In this document: piece by piece, positions 33,692-43,673 of the stretch
Position numbering within the stretch: position 1 is the first letter of the stretch
How the letters are laid out: each line of letters opens with the position of its first letter
Source: Mangrovibacterium lignilyticum
GTDB taxonomy: Bacteria > Bacteroidota > Bacteroidia > Bacteroidales > Prolixibacteraceae
Direction of reading: 5' to 3'
NCBI RefSeq assembly: GCF_010882175.1
Contig: NZ_WKLH01000001.1
Span: 823,464-887,463, forward strand
DNA length: 64,000 nucleotides
Notes under the pieces: model-generated
Databases searched by the model: none
What the model was told of the DNA's origin: nothing
Seen by the model: the letters and a program-made list of their open reading frames with translations, nothing else
Position numbers and translations under genes: made by a program

Positions 33692-36199
33692 CTATTCCAG
33701 CAGTTTGATAAAATAGCCGCCAACTACCGAACGAGCCTGGAATCCAACCTGACGGGCATCCGGAGTTTCGTACCAGTCAGTCATTGGGACTCGATTGGGC
33801 GTTTCGGTCATAAACAGGTGCAACGGATCGATAAACTTCTGAAAAGTCTCTTTGTCTTTTGCCAGGGTAGCAGTCCAAATTACCCAATCTGACTTTGTAT
33901 AAGTTCTGCGGTTGTCCAGTGGTAAACCGTACTTGTTTTGTTTGGTCAGGTAATAATCAATTTCGGTTTGTGCAACATCCGCTGGGAAGATTCCCAGGTT
34001 CAGTAATTTATCCCAAACCAGGTTGTATTTCTGGCTCCATGTTCCGGGCTGATCAAATGTCAGACGATAGTGATCTCCATCGTTGGCCATATCCACCCAT
34101 TTGGCAGCCATATCTTTTGCTTCAGAGGTATATTTTTCAGCCACACCGTCTTTGCCGAGCATTTTTGCCAGTTTTCCGTAGCCGGCAATCCCCATAATGG
34201 CTTTCACGGACAAGTTCACGTTGTGTGCAAAGTGACCGGCAAAGTCATCGGTACACAGTTGGTTTTCCGGATCAAGTCCGTTCTCCAACAGGTAGTTTGC
34301 CCAAACAGTCAACACATCCCAATGTTTCGCCGCATAATCTGCATTTCCTTCCATTTCAGCAATTGCAGCAGTCAGGATCACCATGTTCCCGCATTCTTCT
34401 ACAGGCATGTCGCCACCGTAGGTTTGACCGTTTGCCAGCGGGTAAGTTCCCACATCGTGCGCGGCAAAAGGTTTTGCCCACTGGCCACTTTCTGAATAAT
34501 AGAAAATTGGATTAAGCATGCCTTTCAGCAGGTCTGGATTGTATTTCAGGAATAACGGTGCCGAAGGATAGGTGACATCAACGGTACCAATGGAGCCATT
34601 GCTGAAGTTCTCTTTAGAGAGGAACAAAATATTCCCCTCTTTGTCTTTCACCAATTTGTGGGCAGCTATAGACTGGCGATAAGCCAACACGCACAAATCA
34701 GCATAATTTTTTCCGCCTGCAGCGACTGTTTCGTCCCATAGCTGGTTGTCAAAATTCGCGCAACGCTCCAAAATTTGCTCCCGTTCAGCGGACGCGGCCT
34801 GCAAAACATCATTGATATTCTTTGCTCCGTTTTCAGTCCACCAGGCTTTCAGGTTATCGCCAAAATACTGGATCGATTCCAAATCATCGTAAGCAATCAT
34901 CACATAACCATTGGAAGCATCGCCACTGACAGTTCCCATGTTTTCAACACAAACCATGGCCGGCATATTTTGGGTCATTTTTGCAGTCAACTCATTTTGA
35001 GATGATTCAACGATGCCGTTTTGGATAAAAGCCGTTTTGGCATCGAAGTAATTCCCCAATGCCAGGGTTGTATTTTCTGTCTTGTCGGCAGCCAGGTAAA
35101 CATAGCCCCAATCAATCCGAATGTTATCACCTTTCTTTTGAAGGATTGGCTGTTCCGTTGTACCGGCCTTTACAAAACCAATGTTCCCGGTTTTACCTTT
35201 GGTAACCTGCACTTTCTGGCTCACTTCGTTAACGGCCCATTCGGGAGTAGTTTCAAAATAGATTTGCACATCGTGCTTTGCACCGTCATTCGAAGCCACC
35301 TGGTAGTTGATATAATTCACCGGGCGAGAAAGCAGATTCAGATCGTCTGACAACAGAGGCGATACAAACTGAAGATTCAGATTAACGGGTCCGCATGTAA
35401 ATTTGTAACTGGTTTGTGTAGCCGAAAGTGCTACACTGTTTTGAACAGCTGTATCGGCAAAAATGTCTTTCTGATCGCTTTGCTGAAATAAACCAAAATC
35501 AACATAAGCGCCTCCGGTATGGTTGTGGCAATGGGCGGCAATTACATTTGTTCCGCCCTCATTCAATAGGGTGCGATCTATTTTCAGCAACACACTATTA
35601 TGCCATTCGTAACCAGTGTTGACCAGTTCCGTGCCGTTCAGGTATAATTCAAAATTATCATCATGCGAATAAATCAGGTAAATGTCGCTGGCTGGTAAGT
35701 CGGCAGGCAGATCAAACGTTCTGCGTACCCAAATGTCTTTTGTTTCCCAAGGTGTATTCAGAGCTGGCATTCCGTCGGTACCAAAAGCTCCTTCTCCTGT
35801 CTTCCATTTTTTATCGTTAAAAGCAAGTTTCGCCCATCCCTTTAGGGGTTCAGCGAAGGTATATTGACCTTCCCAAGGCTCATAACTGGCCGAAGGTAAA
35901 ACCGGCACCCAAGGCACATCAACTTTCCCCAGGAAACGGTACACTTCTCCATCAACACGGATTGCCCCAATTAACGAATGAGTTTTACCAGTCCAATGGC
36001 GAACAGGCGAGTCATACAAGTTGTCGCTTTCCGACCATGCACTCGTATACGGATCGATGGTAATAAGGGGATAAGCCGGTGCACGAAGTTCGGTCGTTAT
36101 CGTCTGAACAACTGATTTTTGTGCTTTGGTGCACGACAGAGCTGTTGACAAAGCCAACAACAATAGAATGATTAACTGAAATTGTTTTTTTATAATCAT
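33692..36199 (-). CDS. DUF4965/DUF5127/DUF1793 glutaminase-A-like secreted protein
   Basis: The 835-residue lipoprotein (LSTALSCTK lipobox) has an N-terminal sugar-binding-like beta-sandwich (about residues 110-240, with WVRRTFDLPAD and YSHDDNFELYLNG), then regions matching DUF5127, DUF4965 and DUF1793 (the glutaminase A family), including QSIAAHKLVKDKEGNILFLSKENFSNGSIGTVDVTYPSAP and SEAKDMAAKWVDMANDGDHYRLTFDQPGTWSQKYN. Fungal members are called glutaminase A, but the Bacteroidetes proteins are usually in PULs, and their fold is an (alpha/alpha)6 glycosidase-like barrel; a glycosidase role is likely but unproven. It opens the gene set after the SusCD terminator. Confidence 0.75.
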   Translation of the reverse strand: MIIKKQFQLIILLLLALSTALSCTKAQKSVVQTITTELRAPAYPLITIDPYTSAWSESDNLYDSPVRHWTGKTHSLIGAIRVDGEVYRFLGKVDVPWVPVLPSASYEPWEGQYTFAEPLKGWAKLAFNDKKWKTGEGAFGTDGMPALNTPWETKDIWVRRTFDLPADLPASDIYLIYSHDDNFELYLNGTELVNTGYEWHNSVLLKIDRTLLNEGGTNVIAAHCHNHTGGAYVDFGLFQQSDQKDIFADTAVQNSVALSATQTSYKFTCGPVNLNLQFVSPLLSDDLNLLSRPVNYINYQVASNDGAKHDVQIYFETTPEWAVNEVSQKVQVTKGKTGNIGFVKAGTTEQPILQKKGDNIRIDWGYVYLAADKTENTTLALGNYFDAKTAFIQNGIVESSQNELTAKMTQNMPAMVCVENMGTVSGDASNGYVMIAYDDLESIQYFGDNLKAWWTENGAKNINDVLQAASAEREQILERCANFDNQLWDETVAAGGKNYADLCVLAYRQSIAAHKLVKDKEGNILFLSKENFSNGSIGTVDVTYPSAPLFLKYNPDLLKGMLNPIFYYSESGQWAKPFAAHDVGTYPLANGQTYGGDMPVEECGNMVILTAAIAEMEGNADYAAKHWDVLTVWANYLLENGLDPENQLCTDDFAGHFAHNVNLSVKAIMGIAGYGKLAKMLGKDGVAEKYTSEAKDMAAKWVDMANDGDHYRLTFDQPGTWSQKYNLVWDKLLNLGIFPADVAQTEIDYYLTKQNKYGLPLDNRRTYTKSDWVIWTATLAKDKETFQKFIDPLHLFMTETPNRVPMTDWYETPDARQVGFQARSVVGGYFIKLLE

Positions 36200-36249
36200 G
36201 GCAAAATAGAACTGAAGTTGAATATGAATTGCTTTAAATTTTAAATAAA

Positions 36250-36288
36250 AAGGGCTATCCAGAACCTATAGAAGTTCGGATAGCCCTT
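36250..36288 (-). terminator. Terminator after the SusCD-DUF3823 unit
   Basis: On the minus strand AAGGGCTATCCGAAC pairs with GTTCTGGATAGCCCTT (one bulge) and is followed by TTTTTATTT. It lies 16 bases after the stop of the DUF3823 gene, so expression of genes further along is lower or has its own promoter. Confidence 0.8.
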
Positions 36289-36304
36289 CTATGTGTACCC
36301 TGAA

Positions 36305-37009
36305 TTATAGATCTACTTTTTGTACCGGTGAGAAGATCATGTCTTCTACACCACTAATTTTTATACCGATTCGTGCATAAACATAATTTTGAGTTGGTGT
36401 CAGATCCGGGACCGTAACTGTCATGCTGATCGCATTTGGATCGGCTATATCTCCACCACCAATTTCAGCACTCACCACATTGGTTCTAAAATCAACAAAC
36501 TGAGTTTTACCAACATACAAATTTACGCGTTCAATATCACGAGCACCTGCATCCGTAATAATCTTTTCGGCCTGGAAAGTACCAGTCACATTGCGGCCGC
36601 TGGCTGAGAACTGAGGATTACGAACCATATAATAAGGTTCAACTTCGATATCAAAATTGGTTGTACTTCCACTCAGGTTTATTAGGATCGTATCTGAACC
36701 GGTCTCTGAATTGATCAGATTTCGGAAAGGTCCCTGAGCTGCAGGGATGATCAATTTATAGGAAGAATCGAACAACAAGGCTGAGAAGGATCCGTCTTGG
36801 CCAATTGTAACATCAATCGAGTAATTTAATTCCCATCCGGGCTCCCATAGCTGGAAAAACACATCATTATAACTGACGTTGATTGGTTCTCCCTGGTAAA
36901 CAATTCGTCCCTGGAAACTTGATCCGGGTTCATCGTAGTTATCGTAACCACAGGAAAAAAGGAAACCTGCTACGATAACCGATATAATTAGCAATCTTAA
37001 TTTTATCAT
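36305..37009 (-). CDS. DUF3823 SusE/F-position surface lipoprotein
   Basis: The 234-residue protein (FLFSCGYDN lipobox) matches the DUF3823 family: DNYDEPGSSFQGRIVYQGEPINVSYNDV, then VFFQLWEPGWELNYSIDVTIGQDGSFSA. These proteins take the position of SusE/SusF after SusD in many PULs and are thought to be outer-membrane glycan-binding or structural proteins. Two immunoglobulin-like domains are likely. It is 18 bases after the SusD stop and ends the unit with a terminator. Confidence 0.8.
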   Translation of the reverse strand: MIKLRLLIISVIVAGFLFSCGYDNYDEPGSSFQGRIVYQGEPINVSYNDVFFQLWEPGWELNYSIDVTIGQDGSFSALLFDSSYKLIIPAAQGPFRNLINSETGSDTILINLSGSTTNFDIEVEPYYMVRNPQFSASGRNVTGTFQAEKIITDAGARDIERVNLYVGKTQFVDFRTNVVSAEIGGGDIADPNAISMTVTVPDLTPTQNYVYARIGIKISGVEDMIFSPVQKVDL

Positions 37010-37027
37010 CTTCTTTTAGTTTTTTGG

Positions 37028-38902
37028 TTACTGGTTAGGGTTCTTCACAATCTGCGGATTGTTATTCCGGATATCATCGCCAATGTATGAATAGTAGTTA
37101 CCCAAGCGGAAACGATCTGCTCCGGTTACCTCAACAGGCAAAACTTGCTGGAACACATATTTTCCATCGTTCGGACTACCTGGCTCGTAGTACTTGTAAG
37201 GCCACAAACCGTATACACGGGTGCTTACAGCGTCAGCTTTTCCCGGATCGGTTGTCAATGAAACAGCTTCGCCATTCCACACAACATGAGCCAATCTCCA
37301 ACGTTTCATATCCCACAACTCGTGACCTTCAAAAGCCAACTCAACTTTACGTTCGTGAACGATCCGGTCAAAAGTTACATCAGAAGCCGTTAAGTCAATT
37401 GTGAACCCGGCACGACTGCGAACAACATTCAGGTAACCGGCTGCCTTACTGGGTTGTCCCAACTCGAAAGCTGCTTCAGCGGCGTTCAGGTAAACTTCAC
37501 CCAACCGGTAACGTACCCACCAAACTTCACTGTTCAATCCACGCTGACCAGAACCGGTCGCTGGATCCATATACTTCCGGCAGTAAAAACCGCTTTGTGC
37601 CGAGAACTCTAAACTATTGATCGGACCATCCAAACCAACAACCTGTGCAACGGTGCCATCCGGCAATTCTTTACGTGCACCATAGGTATCACCGGTAATA
37701 ATGCTTCCATCAGCAAGCATATACCCAGCCCAAATGTCCAAATCTTTTCCCTTGAACTTTGATCCCGGAATAATAACGGTTCCTTTCAAGCGGGCATCAC
37801 GTCCGTCGAACATGTCAGCGGGGCTGTCAAAGTAAATATGATCTGCACCCGACATGGTTTGAAATGGCTCGAAAGTATTGTCTAGTTTTTCGAAAGATTG
37901 AACCAAATTCAGCGATGGGTTTAAACGTCCGCCCTCCAGGTCTTCAGCACCCGACCATGGTTGATTTTGGACTGTAAATGGCTGAACTTTCCCACTTTGC
38001 AATTTGAAATCTTTCACAAAAATGACTTCCTTATTATTCGCTTTCTTGACGAACAAATCAGCAAAGTTTTGAGACAAATCATCCGGATTTTCCTGGTATA
38101 GAGAATAAGTTCCGCTATTAATTAATTCTTCGGCTGCACTTAAGGCTTTGGTATAGTAAGCATCAGCCAGTGAAGCAGAAATACCAACCTCTCCGCCGGG
38201 TAAGGTTACTGTAGGTGTTGTAGCTCCGTATTTTGCAATGGAGGCCGCATAAAGGGCAACCCGAGACTCCATCGCAAGAACCAATCCGCGTGTTGCGCGT
38301 CCTTTCACGTTAACATCATTCGGAAGGTCATTTTTAATCTCGTCGAGTTCACTTAAAACAAAATCGTAAACTTCAGACTCTTTAGCTCGCGGATATTGCA
38401 GGTAAGTAGCATCACCACTAAAATCGTAGGTTAGTGGCTCCAAAATAAGCGGCACACCTCCCATTCGTTTTACCAACTCGAAGTACAGTGTAGCGCGGAT
38501 AAAACGACCTTCACCTATAAAACGAGCTTTATCTGCGGGCTCCAAACCATCTGTTAGTTCTGACTCCGCCTTTTGAATAAACAGGTTCACCTCACGAATC
38601 AGATCATAGTTCCATAAGCCCCATTCGCCATATCCCCAATCATTGTTTTTATGGCGCCAGTAATCACCACTGGCTGATCCGAAGCCTTCATCAAAATCAA
38701 CATAATTCCACCAGTTCTGGATGGTTTGGTATTCCGGAATCCGGTCATACAGATCTGCTACGATCGACAATATCAAAGCTTTATCATTCCAAACCTGACT
38801 ATCAATCAAGATATTGGTCGGCTCTCTGTCCAAGAATGAGTCATCATTACAGCCCCAGCTCAGGGCAAATAACATGATTAGTATATAACTAAATTTTTTC
38901 AT
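37028..38902 (-). CDS. susD: SusD/RagB-family outer-membrane glycan-binding lipoprotein
   Basis: The 624-residue protein has a lipoprotein signal (FALSWGCNDD, Cys18). It carries the SusD family N-terminal helical repeats (RFIRATLYFELVKRMGGVPLI) and the RagB C-terminal features (WWVRYRLGEVYLNAAEAAFELGQ and HERKVELAFEGHELWDMKRWRLAH). It would bind the polysaccharide on the cell surface and hand it to the SusC pore encoded just upstream. The 21-base gap to susC on the same strand shows co-expression. It is somewhat longer than average, with an insertion around residues 300-400. Confidence 0.95.
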   Translation of the reverse strand: MKKFSYILIMLFALSWGCNDDSFLDREPTNILIDSQVWNDKALILSIVADLYDRIPEYQTIQNWWNYVDFDEGFGSASGDYWRHKNNDWGYGEWGLWNYDLIREVNLFIQKAESELTDGLEPADKARFIGEGRFIRATLYFELVKRMGGVPLILEPLTYDFSGDATYLQYPRAKESEVYDFVLSELDEIKNDLPNDVNVKGRATRGLVLAMESRVALYAASIAKYGATTPTVTLPGGEVGISASLADAYYTKALSAAEELINSGTYSLYQENPDDLSQNFADLFVKKANNKEVIFVKDFKLQSGKVQPFTVQNQPWSGAEDLEGGRLNPSLNLVQSFEKLDNTFEPFQTMSGADHIYFDSPADMFDGRDARLKGTVIIPGSKFKGKDLDIWAGYMLADGSIITGDTYGARKELPDGTVAQVVGLDGPINSLEFSAQSGFYCRKYMDPATGSGQRGLNSEVWWVRYRLGEVYLNAAEAAFELGQPSKAAGYLNVVRSRAGFTIDLTASDVTFDRIVHERKVELAFEGHELWDMKRWRLAHVVWNGEAVSLTTDPGKADAVSTRVYGLWPYKYYEPGSPNDGKYVFQQVLPVEVTGADRFRLGNYYSYIGDDIRNNNPQIVKNPNQ

Positions 38903-38923
38903 ATTTTGTTTTCTCTTTTTTGA

Positions 38924-41900
38924 TTAGAAAGAAAGGTTTACACCGACGTTCACCATCCTGTTTTGCGGATATTGCAAGCCATTTGGTTCCATTACTTCAG
39001 GCTCAACCCCTAACTTTTTCAGATTATCAATGGAGAACAAATTATAAGTATTTACATAGACACGAAGTTTTTCCATTCCGATTTTAGAGATGAGTGAGTT
39101 CGGCAGGGAATAACCAACCTCCAACGTACGCATTCTTAAATAGTAAGCATTCGTCAACCAGAAACTTGAGTTCTTATTGTAGTTACTGTGCCATCCGGTG
39201 TTATATCTCAAAGCAGGATATTTACCAGGAATCCATTCGCTGTTTAAATCAAAAGGATCTTCACGATGCCATCTGTCGTCGTAGAATTGTGCCAACAGGT
39301 TACCGGTATTCTGATAAGGCCAACGCATTTCCCAGTTTTGCGCATAGGAGTAGGCTGAACCACCGGAAAAGTCCGCTTTTAAATCGAAACCTTTGTATTG
39401 TGCGGCAAAGTTGAAACCAAAGTTTACAATTGGATTCTGGTCTCTTGGATAGCCAATCGGTCTGACATCATAACCATTAATCACACCGTCACCGTTGATA
39501 TCTTTATAGATCAAGTCGCCAGGAATCATATCGCGGTTACCGTTACCGTCATTGTTTACCGTCCAACTGTTAATTTGATCAAATGACTCAAACTGACCTA
39601 TGACTTCGTAGCCCCAATAGGTGCCGGTCCACCGGTCTTCTGAAGAGTTGCGGTAATAGTCCCAAGAATTACCAAAACGAGGTTTGTATGATTCAATAAA
39701 TTTGTTGCGAGCCAGCGAGACATTACCTCCAACGGAGTATTGCAGATCGCCGAAATTTCCGTTGTAAGCCAGCGCAAATTCAGCCCCCAAAGTGGCGTCG
39801 CTGTTCACATTTTCGTCTGGTAAGGAGTAGCCCAATTCATTTGGCACCAAAATATCATACTTCCGTCCGCGTAGTCCTTCACGTTTCCTGTGGAAATAAT
39901 CGACTGTTCCACTCAGCTTTCCACCCAGAAAAGAGAAATCAGCACCAACGTCGGTGATCTTACTGGTATACCAACCAATAGAAGTGATTGGCACTCCCCG
40001 GTCACGAGATCCTTTGACAACCGAACCATCAATAATAACGGTCGATGTGGCATAGTTGTACCCTGTCAGATAATCGAAGTTTCCGATACCAACATTATCG
40101 TCCCCAAGTTCACCATACGAAGCACGAATTTTCAAGTCAAAGCTGCTTTCTCCTATAAGCGATTTAGCAAAATTCTCCTCGGTAATTCTCCAACCGACGG
40201 AAGCTGACGGGAAAAATCCCCAACGCTTTTCAGGAGCAAACTTCCACGAAGCATCTTCACGACCGGCTACTTCCAAATAATATTTGTTGGCATAGTTGTA
40301 GTTGATGCGGCCAATATAACCGATACGTGCTGTTTCAACATCCGAATCATTATAGGTATCCATATCGGCAAACTGCAGCAACGGTAAGGCATTTGTTTTT
40401 GGAACCGAATGGACCCAAACATCCAAATCACGTCTTTCGATGCGTTCATTCACAAAAGTTGCAGCAACACTGTGGTCTCCGAATGTTCTGGCATAGTTTG
40501 CCTGAAGTTGAATGACATTTTCCAGCACCTTATGCGTACCGCGTTCCCGCCAGGGGTTTAAGTTGGCGAAAGTAACTTTGTACTCATCGGTTTCAGGATA
40601 GTAGGTATAGGCATCATAGGTATATTCGTGGCCATTCATCAAACGGTCGGCATAGTAGTATGAATACATTCCTTTCAGGCTTAATCCCTTAATCGGTGTT
40701 TCGTATTCACCGGTAAAATTCAACTGCATTACACGCCAGTCTTCAGTCCAATAACCGGAATTTTCCTTCGTCAGCAAGCCCCAGTTTTCTGCCATGTGCC
40801 CGATGTTGTTAATGTAATCGGGATTATCATTGGCAAAAGGACGTTCGGTGGGACGGTTACGAAACAAAGCAAAACGAGGAGCCCAATAGTCATCGCCCCC
40901 GGGGACACCTGGGTTATCGCGGGTTTCAATGCGGCCATTGATAGAAACACCTACTTTCAATCGATCGGTAATTTGTGCATCAACATTGGATTGAATATTT
41001 GTACGACCGAACGTAAACTCGCGCCCCAACATGGAATTCTGATCCAAGCGGGTAAATGACAGGTAATAATTAATTTTTTCAGATCCACCGGTTGTACTAA
41101 CGTTAATTGAAGATTGTGGTGAATTTGGTTTGATGATAAAATCGTACCAATCGAAACTTTGGTAACCCGGTTCGGTTCCTTCTTTCCATTTAGCCAGCTC
41201 TTCTGGAGTAATATTTGTACTACCGCTCAGGTTCATTTCGGCATCAGCTTTACCAACCATCCACTCGTAGGCCCCCACCGTTTCCGGGAAACGGGTCCAG
41301 TTTTGCCAGCCCATGTAAGCATCAACACTAATGCGGTTCTTGGTACCAAGCTTTCCTCTTTTCGTTGTTACCACGACAACACCATTGGCAGCCCGAACAC
41401 CGTAGATCGCTGCCGAGGCATCCTTCAATACTGTAATACTTTCAATATCGTTTGGTGAGATATTGTTAAACTGGCCGGCATCTTTTTGGATCCCGTCGAT
41501 AACATACAGGGGATCACCCATGTTACGAATCTGAATATTTGCGCTGGCACCAGGGCGGCCGTCAGGCATACGGAACGTTACACCTGCAATCTTTCCGGCA
41601 AGCGCACTACTTACAGTTGTTGCATGCACGCGTTCCAAATCGTCAGACGAAATACCGGAAATGGCACCGGTTAATGACTCTTTCTTTTGAACCCCATAAC
41701 CAATTGCGACAACTTCTTCCAGTCCAATGGAACTTTCAACCATCGAAATATTGAAGTCAGTTTGCCCCTCGATCGGTACCTCCATTGTTTCCATACCAAC
41801 AAAGGAAAAAATCAAGACCGTTGCATTCGGTTTTAGTTTTAAATGGAAATATCCATCTGCATCGGTAACAGTCCCAATTGTAGTTCCCTTTACAACCACC

Positions 41901-42349
41901 GTCACACCGGGCAACACATCACCATCTTTATCTGTAACTTTCCCGGAGACAGCATCCACCTGTTGGCTATAACTCGGGTTGTCGTTTGTTGTGAGAACAA
42001 TCAGGTTGTTGTCTAAAATTTTATATTGAATGTCGCTCCCTTCGAATAAATGCTCAAGAATAACCTCAACATTGTCATCTTTCACAGAAAAATCGACTCT
42101 TTTGTCAATATCAATTAAATCGTCATTAAAAAAGAACCGATAGTGACTTTGGTTTTCAATCATCGTAAATACTTCCCGAATACTTTTGCCCCGGTAGTCA
42201 CCGTTGAACTTGGTATTCTGTGAGTAAACCGATGCATTTACCTGAAAAAGCAAAGTCAGAATAAATACGGCAGTTAGTTTCATCACAAGTAAAGTTTTTT
42301 TAAGCTTTCCCCTTGCCGGGAAAACAAATCCATTTAGATTTTTTTTCAT
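38924..42349 (-). CDS. susC: SusC/RagA TonB-dependent transporter with STN signalling domain
   Basis: The 1141-residue outer-membrane protein has a long leader and signal peptide, an STN (secretin/TonB short N-terminal) domain from about residue 48 to 115 (SIREVFTMIENQSHYRFFF), a CarboxypepD-reg-like domain (SGKVTDKDGDVLPGVTVVVKGTT), a TonB-box/plug region with DPLYVIDGIQ and SITVLKDASAAIYG, then a 22-strand barrel ending VGVNLSF. The STN domain indicates that it signals through FecR to the ECF sigma factor encoded just upstream. It is the import channel for the PUL glycan. Confidence 0.95.
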   Translation of the reverse strand: MKKNLNGFVFPARGKLKKTLLVMKLTAVFILTLLFQVNASVYSQNTKFNGDYRGKSIREVFTMIENQSHYRFFFNDDLIDIDKRVDFSVKDDNVEVILEHLFEGSDIQYKILDNNLIVLTTNDNPSYSQQVDAVSGKVTDKDGDVLPGVTVVVKGTTIGTVTDADGYFHLKLKPNATVLIFSFVGMETMEVPIEGQTDFNISMVESSIGLEEVVAIGYGVQKKESLTGAISGISSDDLERVHATTVSSALAGKIAGVTFRMPDGRPGASANIQIRNMGDPLYVIDGIQKDAGQFNNISPNDIESITVLKDASAAIYGVRAANGVVVVTTKRGKLGTKNRISVDAYMGWQNWTRFPETVGAYEWMVGKADAEMNLSGSTNITPEELAKWKEGTEPGYQSFDWYDFIIKPNSPQSSINVSTTGGSEKINYYLSFTRLDQNSMLGREFTFGRTNIQSNVDAQITDRLKVGVSINGRIETRDNPGVPGGDDYWAPRFALFRNRPTERPFANDNPDYINNIGHMAENWGLLTKENSGYWTEDWRVMQLNFTGEYETPIKGLSLKGMYSYYYADRLMNGHEYTYDAYTYYPETDEYKVTFANLNPWRERGTHKVLENVIQLQANYARTFGDHSVAATFVNERIERRDLDVWVHSVPKTNALPLLQFADMDTYNDSDVETARIGYIGRINYNYANKYYLEVAGREDASWKFAPEKRWGFFPSASVGWRITEENFAKSLIGESSFDLKIRASYGELGDDNVGIGNFDYLTGYNYATSTVIIDGSVVKGSRDRGVPITSIGWYTSKITDVGADFSFLGGKLSGTVDYFHRKREGLRGRKYDILVPNELGYSLPDENVNSDATLGAEFALAYNGNFGDLQYSVGGNVSLARNKFIESYKPRFGNSWDYYRNSSEDRWTGTYWGYEVIGQFESFDQINSWTVNNDGNGNRDMIPGDLIYKDINGDGVINGYDVRPIGYPRDQNPIVNFGFNFAAQYKGFDLKADFSGGSAYSYAQNWEMRWPYQNTGNLLAQFYDDRWHREDPFDLNSEWIPGKYPALRYNTGWHSNYNKNSSFWLTNAYYLRMRTLEVGYSLPNSLISKIGMEKLRVYVNTYNLFSIDNLKKLGVEPEVMEPNGLQYPQNRMVNVGVNLSF

Positions 42350-42491
42350 ACATTTGGTTTGTTAAATGATACACAATTAATGCTTGCATTAGTCGTCACA
42401 CCATGCTGCATTGATTAAATTTAACTCGAACATTTATCGATTGAAGGGAGCGGATCGGCCAAATCTGTTCCCTTTTTCTTTTAGCATTTTC

Positions 42492-43580
42492 TTAGTTTCT
42501 CAGTCTTTCAAAATCTTTGTTAATTATTACTTTTTTACCATTTATCTCATAAGTTATCGGTGAGGACATTCTAATAACCTCCATAACCTGTTCTATGCTT
42601 TCATCTTCGAGCGTACCGGTAAACCGATAGCTTTCAATCTCCTTATTTTCAAGTTGAAATGTCACATTATACTTTCGTCCAAGCATCAACATCAAATCTT
42701 TGAAAACAACACTTTTAAAAACAAACCTATCATCTTTCCAGCTGGTATACAGCAGCGGATCATTGTTCGGACTAATGACCAATCGCGGCTGTCCGTTCTC
42801 CATTGCTGTCTTCCTGCTTTTATAAAAAGTGGCTTTAAATTTTGGGTTCAGATAGGTCTCTTTTGCGATATTTACTGTTCGGTGCTCCAACTCAACTTTC
42901 CCTTCAACCAATAGGGTTTCAATCGTTTCTTCGTCAGCATAAGCCTTCACGTTAAATTCGGTACCAACAGCCCGGACCTGAAAGCCAAAAGCATCCACGG
43001 TGAATGGTAATTCCTTATTCTTTGCGACCTCGAAATAACCTTCACCTTCCAACGACAAATCACGGTTTGACACATTAAATTGGGTTGAATATTTGAGCTT
43101 ACTTCCGGCATTCAGCCACACAACTGAACTGTCGGGAAGAGTTACCCGAGAGATTGAGCCCAGTGGAGATACCACTTCACAATACGAAGGTTTTGCTTCA
43201 GGAACAGATCCCCGGGAACTAATGAAGTAGATCGCTGTGCCTCCAAGAACAAACGACACGACCACGGCAGCAGCCATCTGAATCCAATTTAAAGCTAACT
43301 GTCGTGTCTTACCTTTTTTAGCTGTCTCAGCCAATCTACGTTGCTTTTCTTCAATGCGTCGGTTCACTGTCTCGAACAGCTGTCCGCCGTCGAACGAGCC
43401 TGCAACCGGATAATCACCTTGCTCAAGCTCACCGATCATCTTGTCTCGAATAACAGAAGAAAGCTCTTCTCGTTCGAAAAAAGACTGCAAGTCATACAGT
43501 TCTTCCAGTGAGCAGCTCTGATTCCGGAACCGTTCAAGCAGGTCGTTAAATCTCCTTTCTATGTTCTTACTATTCTTCAT
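42492..43580 (-). CDS. FecR-type anti-sigma factor
   Basis: The 362-residue protein has a cytoplasmic N-terminal part (residues 1-100) that would bind the sigma factor, a membrane helix near residues 97-120 (MAAAVVVSFVLGGTAIYFI), a periplasmic FecR domain with VVSPLGSISRVTLPDSSVVWLNAGS and LEGEGYFEVAKN, and a C-terminal STN-like region (DLMLMLGRKYNVTFQLEN). It transmits glycan binding at SusC to release of the sigma factor. It lies 93 bases after the sigma gene and before susC. Confidence 0.93.
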   Translation of the reverse strand: MKNSKNIERRFNDLLERFRNQSCSLEELYDLQSFFEREELSSVIRDKMIGELEQGDYPVAGSFDGGQLFETVNRRIEEKQRRLAETAKKGKTRQLALNWIQMAAAVVVSFVLGGTAIYFISSRGSVPEAKPSYCEVVSPLGSISRVTLPDSSVVWLNAGSKLKYSTQFNVSNRDLSLEGEGYFEVAKNKELPFTVDAFGFQVRAVGTEFNVKAYADEETIETLLVEGKVELEHRTVNIAKETYLNPKFKATFYKSRKTAMENGQPRLVISPNNDPLLYTSWKDDRFVFKSVVFKDLMLMLGRKYNVTFQLENKEIESYRFTGTLEDESIEQVMEVIRMSSPITYEINGKKVIINKDFERLRN

Positions 43581-43673
43581 TCGATCCTAATACAATCTAA
43601 TTTGACTCACTACTCACACAATCTTTAACTTTTTTCAATCAAGCGACAATTGCATCCGATTGCTGTTATCGCA